From contig JALWYT010000166.1 in the NCBI GenBank assembly GCA_026992705.1, forward strand, positions 1-5,337: a DNA stretch of 5,337 bases, in the 5' to 3' direction. A program made the translations under genes and the position numbers. The first letter of the stretch is position 1, and the number at the start of each line of letters is the position of its first letter. The DNA comes from Thiotrichaceae bacterium. Its GTDB lineage: Bacteria; Pseudomonadota; Gammaproteobacteria; Thiotrichales; Thiotrichaceae. The notes under the pieces are model-generated. The model ran no database searches. It saw nothing but the letters and a program-made list of their open reading frames with translations, and was not told the origin of the DNA. Below, in pieces: positions 1 through 5,337 of this stretch.

Positions 1-131
1 ATATAACAATAGATAGTAACAACCATGATATTGTAGTAGTAATATTAATAGTCAATTTTAGTTCCGCTAGTCATTGTTGAGCTTTATTGAAAGCATGGAT
101 TCAATATTATTTTTATTGATGATAAACCTAT

Positions 132-196
132 CGCCTCTTATTTTTCTACATACCAATTAATAACTTGCAAATGGTATATATTAAAGGCGTTTTTTT
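132..196 (+). terminator. possible long-loop terminator-like inverted repeat
   Basis: CGCCT (132-136) can pair with AGGCG (185-189), and seven Ts follow directly (190-196), as in an intrinsic terminator. Inside the long loop a second perfect pair, ATACCA (150-155) and TGGTAT (172-177), could form a nested hairpin. The outer stem is only 5 bp and its loop is 48 nt, so this is weak for a classical terminator. It would make sense as the end of a rightward transcript from beyond the left edge. In a sequence this AT-rich, such pairings can also arise by chance. Confidence 0.25.
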
Positions 197-282
197 ACTA
201 TCGTATATATTCCAGTAATTATTTGATATTACACAGTTAATAACATATTTTTTCTGAACCATAACTTTATTCAAGAAAATCG

Positions 283-311
283 TTGTATAAAAATACATTA
301 TAAAATATTAG
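283..311 (+). promoter_or_regulatory. weak sigma70-like promoter candidate for the efflux operon
   Basis: TTGTAT (283-288) and TATTAG (306-311) are separated by 17 bases. They match the -35 and -10 consensus at three and four of six positions. The -10 hexamer coincides with the left arm of the dyad at 305-324, which would suit repression by a DNA-binding protein. TATAAA at 299-304 is an equally good -10 but lacks a good -35 at the right distance. The DNA is so AT-rich that promoter-like matches are expected by chance, so the exact site is a guess. Confidence 0.25.
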
Positions 312-324
312 AACTTGCTAATAT
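305..324. promoter_or_regulatory. perfect 7-bp dyad, possible operator
   Basis: ATATTAG (305-311) and CTAATAT (318-324) are exact inverted repeats around the 6-nt spacer AACTTG. The dyad ends 33 bp before the adaptor start codon and overlaps the candidate -10. Dimeric repressors such as TetR or MarR proteins, which often control efflux operons, bind dyads of about this size. The arms are nearly all A and T, so a chance palindrome is possible, and no regulator gene is present to support the idea. Confidence 0.35.
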
Positions 325-344
325 ATTTGTAAAATCTCCGCTAC

Positions 345-348
345 AGGA
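345..348 (+). promoter_or_regulatory. ribosome-binding site of the adaptor gene
   Basis: AGGA lies 9 nt before ATG 358, 3 nt before an in-frame GTG at 352, and 15 nt before a third in-frame start, ATG 364. The spacing favours ATG 358. The choice changes the signal peptide by only two residues at its N-terminus, so it has little effect on the product. Confidence 0.6.
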
Positions 349-357
349 CAAGTGACT

Positions 358-1479
358 ATGAAAATGAACAAATTTTTTACTATGGGTCTTTTTTTTCTAC
401 TTAGCACAACTACAAACACTGTATTGGCAACGCATACGGGTAATTTGGAAACGATACAAGTGCATAAAGAGACGTTGCCGCAATTGCAGTTCTTAGATGG
501 CAAAGTTGAAGCAGTTAACAAAAGTACGATTTCTGCTCAAACTAGTGGTGTTGTAACAAAATTATTCTATGATGTTGATGACTATGTAAAAAAAGGTAAA
601 GTTTTGGCACAGATTAAATCTAAAAATCAACGCTCTAGTCTGCAACAAGCAAAAGCAAAAGAGCAGGAAGCGATTGCTGCGTTAGCAAGAGCAGAAGCAA
701 AATTAAAAGAAGCAAAAGCTGAATTTGAACGGGTCAAAAAAGTTTATGATAAGCGACTTATATCACGAGCTATCTATGATAAAACCTTCGCTGTTTTAGA
801 ATCAGCAAAAGCGGCTCGTGCGGCGGCTCAAGCGAGTGTTAAAGCGGCTAAAGCCAATGTTGAAAAAGCCGGTGAGCAGCTTGCATACACTGAAATTGTC
901 GCACCTTATAGCGGCATTGTAACCGCACGACACATTGAATTAGGTGAGGCAGTTAATATTGGCACACCGATTATGACAGGCATTTCATTGAGCAAAATGC
1001 GCGTTATTACCAATGTGCCACAACGCTTAATTAAAGCTGTGCGTAAAAATAAAAAAGGCTATGTTTTTCTTGATGATAATAAGCCAATCGAAGCCAAATC
1101 ATTAACCTTTTTCCCGTATGCGGATGATGCCAGCAATACTTTCAAGGTTCGCCTAGAGCTACCAGAGCTAGAAGAAAATTTATTCCCCGGAATATACGTT
1201 AAAGTTGCCTTTGAGGTTGGCAGCTTGACAAAAACGATGGTTCCTGAACGAGCAGTCGCCTATCGTGGAGAAGTTACAGCCGTTTATGTCGTTGATGACA
1301 AAGGCATGCCTAGCTTGCGACAAGTTCGGCTAGGTCGCCCAAGTGTTGATGGTCGTTTACAAATTCTTGCAGGTTTGGAAGAAGGCGAGACCATCGCCAC
1401 TGACCCTATACATGCGGCACTTTATCTCAAACAACACCGTACATTACAACAATCCAATAAAGGTGAAGCTCATGAATAA
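358..1479 (+). CDS. RND efflux periplasmic adaptor (HlyD/AcrA-type membrane fusion protein)
   Basis: This 373-residue periplasmic adaptor should link the permease encoded next to it to a TolC-like outer-membrane channel. Residues 1-24 form a type I signal peptide: Lys-rich start, hydrophobic core, VLA before the predicted cut. No lipobox Cys is seen, so it is probably not a lipoprotein, unlike AcrA. The first biotinyl-lipoyl half lies at about 45-87 (SGVV at 63-66). A long Ala/Lys/Glu-rich coiled-coil hairpin follows at about 88-177. The second lipoyl half begins with APYSG at 182-186. A beta-barrel lies at about 210-288 and a membrane-proximal domain at about 292-355. The hairpin tip carries R125, V129, S136 and D141, a variant of the RLS channel-docking motif with Val for Leu. 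Length is normal for the family. The gene overlaps the permease gene by 8 bp. The start is ATG 358, chosen by ribosome-binding-site spacing; GTG 352 is the alternative. The family call is firm, the substrate unknown. Confidence 0.93.
   Translation: MKMNKFFTMGLFFLLSTTTNTVLATHTGNLETIQVHKETLPQLQFLDGKVEAVNKSTISAQTSGVVTKLFYDVDDYVKKGKVLAQIKSKNQRSSLQQAKAKEQEAIAALARAEAKLKEAKAEFERVKKVYDKRLISRAIYDKTFAVLESAKAARAAAQASVKAAKANVEKAGEQLAYTEIVAPYSGIVTARHIELGEAVNIGTPIMTGISLSKMRVITNVPQRLIKAVRKNKKGYVFLDDNKPIEAKSLTFFPYADDASNTFKVRLELPELEENLFPGIYVKVAFEVGSLTKTMVPERAVAYRGEVTAVYVVDDKGMPSLRQVRLGRPSVDGRLQILAGLEEGETIATDPIHAALYLKQHRTLQQSNKGEAHE
1460..1479 (+). promoter_or_regulatory. ribosome-binding site and 8-bp stop/start overlap coupling adaptor to permease
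   Basis: AAGGTGA (1460-1466) sits 5 nt before the permease ATG at 1472, inside the last codons of the adaptor gene. The adaptor stop TAA (1477-1479) falls inside the permease's first codons, giving the shared sequence ATGAATAA. This layout is typical of translational coupling and fixes the permease start. An in-frame upstream ATG at 1343 would only add 43 residues read out of frame from the adaptor gene. Confidence 0.8.
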
Positions 1480-4400
1480 GCAAAAACTCGGCATTTCTGG
1501 AGCGACGGCTAAAAAGTTTCTGCTCACAGAAATCACCCCATTATTAGCCCTGGTCGGCTTATTACTCGGCTTGTTTGCCATGATGGTGACACCGCGAGAA
1601 GAAGACCCACAAATTAATGTCACCTTTGCCAATATCTTTATTCCCTTTCCGGGGGCATCGGCAAAAGATGTAGAAAGCTTAGTCAGCACACCCGCCGAGC
1701 AGGTGCTATCAGAAATTTCTGGCATTAAGCACGTCTATTCAACCTCTATGCCGGGGATGTCGGTGGTGACCGTGCAGTTTAAAGTGGGCGAAAATCGCAC
1801 CGATGCTTTAGTGCGTCTCTACAATAAAATCGCCTCAAATCAGGACTGGCTACCACAAAAGCTAGGCGTTGGCACACCCTTAATTAAACCCAAAGGCATA
1901 GACGATGTGCCGATTATTTCACTCACTTTATGGACAGAAGACCCCAATCGCAGTGCCTTTGAACTCAGCCAAGTTGCCCATGCGATTGAAGCTGAGTTAA
2001 AACGTGTCCCCGGAACACGCGATATTTACACCATTGGTAGCCCTAAACATATTGTCCACGTCTTATTGGATGCACAAAAATTAGCAGGCTATAACATAGC
2101 TGTTGATGATTTACGCAAGTCTCTACTTGCCAGTAATGTTGCCTATGATGCTTCCGCACTGGTGGATGATAATGAAGAAATTCAAGTCACTGCGGGGACT
2201 TTTTTATCCAATACACAAGATATTGCGGATTTAGTTGTCGGTGTATTTGACGGCAAGCCCGTGTATTTACGCGATGTTGCTGAAATTAAAAAAGGTCCCG
2301 ATACCCCCAAAAGCTATGTTAGCTTTGGTACAGGAGCGGCGGCTGAACATAAGCACTTAGCCACTGGCATACTCACCCCTGCGGTAACGATTGCCATTGC
2401 TAAACAGCCAAATACGAATGCCGTTGAGGTAGCAACCAATGTTATTCATCGCTTTGAACAATTGCGAGGAACCTTTGTACCCGAAGGCGTTAATGTGACG
2501 GTTACTCGCAACTACGGAGCAACCGCAAAAGCCAAGTCTGACAAGCTGATCCACAAGCTGATTATTGAAACCATTGCCGTATCCCTATTAATTTGGCTAG
2601 CGTTAGGTTGGCGTGAAGCCATTATCGTCGCTGCGGCGGTTGTAATTACCCTAGCCATCACGCTGTTTGCATCATGGGCTTATGGTTTTACCCTAAACCG
2701 TGTTTCGCTGTTTGCCCTGATTTTCTCCATCGGTATTTTGGTCGATGATGCCATTGTCGTGGTGGAAAACATTCACCGCCACATGCAGCAAGGCGGTAAA
2801 AAATTGGTTGAAATCATTCCGTTAGCGGTTGATGAGGTGGGAGGACCAACCATTCTAGCGACCTTTACGGTGATTGCCGCCCTACTCCCAATGGCATTTG
2901 TTTCAGGCTTAATGGGACCTTACATGAGCCCTATTCCCATTAATGCCAGTATGGGCATGTTAATTTCATTAGCGGTTGCCTATGTCTTCACACCTTGGAT
3001 GACCAACAAAATGCTCAGCAAGGTCAATTTTGAGCATCACACTGAAGACGATGGCAATACTAAAATCAAAGCCTTCTTTAACAAACTTATGTCGCCCTTT
3101 TTAGATGATAAAAAAGGCAAGCGAAATCGTGGGCTATTGTTCAGTGCTACCCTCTTGGCGATTGCTTTATCAGTCTCGCTTGCAGGTATCAAATTAGTGG
3201 TGCTAAAAATGCTGCCGTTTGATAATAAAGGTGAAATACAAGTTGTGGTGGATATGCCAGAAGGGACAACGCTGGAGCAAACCTCACGTGTTCTCAATGA
3301 TTTATCGGCTTATATTAAAGAAATACCTGAAGTCACTGATTATCAAATCTACGCAGGCACGGCTGCACCGATTAATTTCAATGGACTGGTTCGCCAGTAT
3401 TATTTGCGTAAAGGCTCAAATGTTGGCGATATTCTCGTCAATCTCACCGATAAGCACGCCCGCGAACGCAAAAGTCATGAGATTGCACTCGCCATGCGAA
3501 AACCGCTGCAAGAAATTGGCAAAAAATTTCATGCCAATATAAAAATCGTAGAAGTCCCACCCGGTCCGCCTGTGCAATCGCCCATTGTTGCGGAGATTTA
3601 CGGCTTGAACTATGAAGGGCAAATTGATGTTGCCAAAAGCATCAAATCCAGCTTTGAGCAAACGCAAGATATTGTTGATATTGACGATAGCATCGAAGCC
3701 CCGCAAAAGCGTTTGATTATCAAAGTTGACCGCCAAAAAGCCGCCTTATTGGGCGTATCACAAAGCAGTATTACATCGGTTATCAATACCGCCTTGCAAG
3801 GCGAAGATGCGGTATATCTGCATGAACGCGGCTTAAAATATGCCGTACCCATTCGTGTAGAACTCCCAACAGCAGACAAAGACACGATTGATAATATACT
3901 CGCTCTCAAAGTGCGTAGCCGTAACAATAAACTCATTAGCTTATCCGAATTAGTAAAAGTCGAAGCCAGCACACGCGAGCATTCGATTTATCACAAAGAC
4001 TTGCTTCCTGTGGTATATGTGACAGGCGATATGGCAGGCGAAACGGATAGCCCCTTATACGGCATGTTTGGCATTTTCGAGAAAATTAAAGACCTGCCCG
4101 TATCCATTTATGGCAAAACCATCGAGCAATTCTTCATCAGCCCACCCGATGATCCCTATTTTTACAGCCTAAAATGGGATGGCGAATGGCAAGTTACCTA
4201 CGAAACTTTCCGCGATATGGGCATTGCCTACAGCGTAGGTATGATTATGATCTTCTTGCTAATTGTCGCACAATTCAAATCATACGCTGTCCCTCTGGTT
4301 ATTATGGCTCCCATACCGCTAACAATCATCGGCGTAATGCCCGGACACGCCCTACTCGGTGCTCAATTCACCGCCACCTCAATGATCGGCATGATCGCCC

Positions 4401-4711
4401 TCGCAGGGATTATCGTACGCAACTCCATCCTCCTAGTGGATTTCGTCAATGAACAAATCTGTGCAGGCATTGACCTAAAAGAAGCCGTCGTCAACGCCAG
4501 TGCCACCCGAGCAAAACCCATTATCCTAACAGGCGTCGCCGCAATGGTCGGAGCCTTCTTCATCATCGACGACCCCATATTCGGCGGACTAGCCATCTCA
4601 CTCATCTTCGGAATTCTAGTATCAACACTACTAACACTGGTACTAATCCCCCTACTATATTTTATTTACGCAAGAACCCGCTTGGACGTAATAAAGGCAA
4701 AGTTGGGGTAG
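1472..4711 (+). CDS. RND-family efflux permease (HAE-like, proton-driven inner-membrane pump)
   Basis: This 1079-residue inner-membrane RND permease should exchange protons for a substrate taken from the periplasm or membrane, working as a trimer with the adaptor encoded just before it. The layout is the standard duplicated one: TM1 at about 21-39, a periplasmic loop at about 40-357, TM2-TM6 between about 358 and 513, TM7 at 553-575, a second loop at about 577-914, and TM8-TM12 from about 916 to 1062. TM4 has the motif GILVDDAIVVVEN, whose D425 and D426 match the AcrB proton-relay Asp pair. TM10 reads GIIVRNSILLVDF, with R983 where AcrB has its essential Lys. The second loop carries the PPGPP run at 696-700 and a WDGEW segment at 902-906, which I associate from memory with a subgroup of proteobacterial RND pumps apart from AcrB itself. 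The metal-pump TM4 signature is absent, so a drug, lipid or other organic substrate is more likely than a metal. No frameshift or truncation is seen. Codon use shifts near the 3' end. Confidence 0.95.
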   Translation: MNKQKLGISGATAKKFLLTEITPLLALVGLLLGLFAMMVTPREEDPQINVTFANIFIPFPGASAKDVESLVSTPAEQVLSEISGIKHVYSTSMPGMSVVTVQFKVGENRTDALVRLYNKIASNQDWLPQKLGVGTPLIKPKGIDDVPIISLTLWTEDPNRSAFELSQVAHAIEAELKRVPGTRDIYTIGSPKHIVHVLLDAQKLAGYNIAVDDLRKSLLASNVAYDASALVDDNEEIQVTAGTFLSNTQDIADLVVGVFDGKPVYLRDVAEIKKGPDTPKSYVSFGTGAAAEHKHLATGILTPAVTIAIAKQPNTNAVEVATNVIHRFEQLRGTFVPEGVNVTVTRNYGATAKAKSDKLIHKLIIETIAVSLLIWLALGWREAIIVAAAVVITLAITLFASWAYGFTLNRVSLFALIFSIGILVDDAIVVVENIHRHMQQGGKKLVEIIPLAVDEVGGPTILATFTVIAALLPMAFVSGLMGPYMSPIPINASMGMLISLAVAYVFTPWMTNKMLSKVNFEHHTEDDGNTKIKAFFNKLMSPFLDDKKGKRNRGLLFSATLLAIALSVSLAGIKLVVLKMLPFDNKGEIQVVVDMPEGTTLEQTSRVLNDLSAYIKEIPEVTDYQIYAGTAAPINFNGLVRQYYLRKGSNVGDILVNLTDKHARERKSHEIALAMRKPLQEIGKKFHANIKIVEVPPGPPVQSPIVAEIYGLNYEGQIDVAKSIKSSFEQTQDIVDIDDSIEAPQKRLIIKVDRQKAALLGVSQSSITSVINTALQGEDAVYLHERGLKYAVPIRVELPTADKDTIDNILALKVRSRNNKLISLSELVKVEASTREHSIYHKDLLPVVYVTGDMAGETDSPLYGMFGIFEKIKDLPVSIYGKTIEQFFISPPDDPYFYSLKWDGEWQVTYETFRDMGIAYSVGMIMIFLLIVAQFKSYAVPLVIMAPIPLTIIGVMPGHALLGAQFTATSMIGMIALAGIIVRNSILLVDFVNEQICAGIDLKEAVVNASATRAKPIILTGVAAMVGAFFIIDDPIFGGLAISLIFGILVSTLLTLVLIPLLYFIYARTRLDVIKAKLG

Positions 4712-4718
4712 CACTATA

Positions 4719-4741
4719 GCGGGGTATATTCCCCGCATTTT
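4719..4741 (+). terminator. probable intrinsic terminator of the efflux operon
   Basis: GCGGGG (4719-4724) and CCCCGC (4731-4736) form a perfect 6-bp GC stem with the loop TATATT. It begins 7 nt after the permease stop and is followed by ATTTT. The stem is strong but the T tract is short and interrupted, so termination may be partial. The right arm can instead pair with downstream TGCGG (4741-4745): CCGCA-TTT-TGCGG. The two hairpins exclude each other. Confidence 0.6.
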
Positions 4742-4745
4742 GCGG

Positions 4746-4937
4746 AGTGATATTGGGTTATGGGGGAGTAGAGAAATGGCATAATTATTTTTTATGGATG
4801 AAAATTTAAAGATTTCATGGAGGAGGTCGTGGCTAACTCTTGTCTAATTTTTTTGTTATTATAAGGACGAATGCCAATAAATTTTTGTGGGAAGTTGGCT
4901 TTATAAAATATACTGTTAGCGAAAATAAGGGATAAAC
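4746..4937. other. intergenic spacer between operon and HAD gene
   Basis: No convincing gene is seen here. A 15-codon frame, ATG 4817 to TAA 4864, contains the purine run GGAGGAGG, but that run lies inside the frame and not in front of its start. An 11-codon frame, ATG 4871 to TAA 4906, has AAGGA only 3 nt ahead. Both are too short to support as genes. A run of six Ts at 4788-4793 has no stem in front of it. The spacer is AT-rich like the HAD gene that follows. Confidence 0.5.
4885..4914 (+). promoter_or_regulatory. candidate promoter of the HAD-family gene
   Basis: TATACT (4909-4914) is a good -10 hexamer, matching five of six consensus bases. TTGTGG (4885-4890), 18 bases upstream, is a weak -35 matching three of six. 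Transcription would begin near 4921, leaving a leader of roughly 17 nt before the HAD start codon, with its ribosome-binding site AAGGGA at 4927-4932. Together with the hairpin at 4719-4736 this suggests the HAD gene is a separate transcription unit. Confidence 0.4.
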
Positions 4938-5337
4938 ATGCACGAAACTATTGCAATCATTTTTGATTTTGATGACACACTAGCTCCTGATAGTACATCG
5001 GGATTTCTAGATCGCTGCGGTATAGATGTGCCGAAGTTCTGGAAAGAAGACGTTCAACCTTTACTTGATGACGGTTGGGATCCTATACCTGCATACCTCT
5101 ATATGATGATAGAAAAATCTAATAATGAAGAATGTATTAAAGCAACAAAGGATAATTTCGAGTCTTGGGGGAAGGAAATGTCTCTATATGAAGGTGTCGA
5201 AACAATTTTTGATAGATTGAGAGATGTCGCAAGAAAAAAGAACCCGAGAGTATCGTTGGAATTTTATTTGGTAAGCTCAGGAATAAGAGATATTTTGAAG
5301 CATACTAAGATAGCAAGTCAGTTCAATGAAATATGGG
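4938..5337 (+). CDS. HAD-superfamily hydrolase, 5' part only (cut by window edge)
   Basis: This open frame runs to the right edge, giving 133 codons without a stop. The start ATG has AAGGGA (4927-4932) 5 nt ahead. HAD motif I is clear: D10-F-D12-D-T14 after the hydrophobic strand IAIIF, with D10 the expected nucleophile and D12 the expected acid/base. A motif II candidate is the Ser after the strand EFYLV, S113 or S114, followed by Gly. The roughly 90 residues between them, rich in Trp, Asp and Glu (for example DDGWDP at 44-49), would be a helical cap domain. Motifs III (Lys) and IV (acidic pair) should lie beyond the edge. Members are mostly cytosolic phosphatases; no signal peptide is seen. 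The substrate cannot be told, and I do not recognise the subfamily. The gene is AT-richer than the permease, uses AGA for Arg often, and seems unrelated to the efflux operon. Confidence 0.8.
   Translation, partial: MHETIAIIFDFDDTLAPDSTSGFLDRCGIDVPKFWKEDVQPLLDDGWDPIPAYLYMMIEKSNNEECIKATKDNFESWGKEMSLYEGVETIFDRLRDVARKKNPRVSLEFYLVSSGIRDILKHTKIASQFNEIW

Larger units (their letters stand above)
1..351. other. AT-rich upstream intergenic region, no gene seen
   Basis: This stretch is strongly AT-rich, and all three forward frames are closed by stops within short distances. The longest opening from the left edge is frame 3, closing at TGA 78-80 after 25 codons. It could be the tail of an upstream gene, but nothing in it is recognisable. 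On the reverse strand only short hydrophobic openings without a convincing start were found in the part I checked. The region probably holds the control sequences of the efflux operon: a terminator-like structure (132-196), a weak promoter candidate (283-311), a dyad (305-324) and the ribosome-binding site (345-348). No regulator gene (TetR, MarR or LysR type) is visible here. Confidence 0.7.

Noticed and set aside
3..80. Open frame from the left edge ending at TGA 78-80, possible tail of an upstream gene
   Set aside because: Only 25 codons are visible, with nothing recognisable, so chance openness cannot be excluded.
318..521. Reverse-strand 67-codon frame over the adaptor start
   Set aside because: It overlaps the adaptor's signal peptide and start region, and its product resembles no known family.
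640..880. Repeated GCAAAAGC-like sequence as a DNA repeat array
   Set aside because: It is explained by the Ala/Lys/Glu-rich coiled-coil hairpin of the adaptor; there is no regular repeat unit or spacer.
1343..1471. Upstream extension of the permease frame by 43 codons from ATG 1343
   Set aside because: It reads the adaptor's coding sequence out of frame and does not resemble the start of an RND permease. The ATG at 1472 has a good ribosome-binding site and begins directly before TM1.
3416..3972. Reverse-strand open frames of 106 and 120 codons inside the permease gene
   Set aside because: They lie wholly within a well-supported conserved coding sequence, and their translations show no domain or family character.
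4817..4906. Two tiny frames (ATG 4817 to 4864 and ATG 4871 to 4906) as leader peptides or gene remnants
   Set aside because: They have 15 and 11 codons. The purine-rich run is inside the first frame, not ahead of it, and neither product shows a leader-type codon pattern.
1..5337. CRISPR array, tRNA or rRNA gene, or complete insertion sequence
   Set aside because: I saw no regularly spaced repeats, no tRNA-like cloverleaf and no transposase frame with terminal repeats anywhere in the window.

Overview
The window holds a two-gene RND-type efflux operon on the + strand: a periplasmic adaptor at 358-1479 and an inner-membrane RND permease at 1472-4711. A GC-rich hairpin follows it, and then comes the 5' part of a separate HAD-superfamily hydrolase gene at 4938 that runs off the right edge. 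An AT-rich, apparently non-coding stretch (1-351) precedes the operon. The organism is a Gram-negative bacterium, because an adaptor-RND pair works across a two-membrane envelope. The low-GC DNA and the style of the proteins suggest a proteobacterium, perhaps a gammaproteobacterium. That last step is an impression from protein style, not something the window proves.

Layout. Positions 1-351 are very AT-rich and full of stops in all forward frames. They contain a terminator-like structure ending in seven Ts (132-196), a weak promoter candidate and a perfect 7-bp dyad (305-324) just upstream of the adaptor. The adaptor and permease genes overlap by 8 bp (ATGAATAA), with a ribosome-binding site inside the adaptor's last codons, so they are almost certainly co-transcribed and translationally coupled. 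A 6-bp all-GC stem (4719-4736) lies 7 nt after the permease stop. Positions 4746-4937 have no convincing gene but carry a possible promoter for the HAD gene.

How they work together. The permease should use the proton gradient to move a substrate from the periplasm or outer leaflet of the inner membrane. The adaptor should dock it to a TolC-like outer-membrane channel through a coiled-coil hairpin. No channel gene is in the window, so it must lie upstream of the left edge or elsewhere, or be shared with other pumps. The substrate cannot be told from sequence. The permease has the paired Asp of drug/hydrophobe (HAE-like) pumps in TM4, not the metal-pump signature, and an Arg where AcrB has the TM10 Lys.

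I see no clearly new system here. The points most worth a second look are an abrupt synonymous-codon shift in the last ~430 bases of the permease gene, the dyad upstream of the operon, the mutually exclusive hairpins after it, and the unidentified HAD protein.
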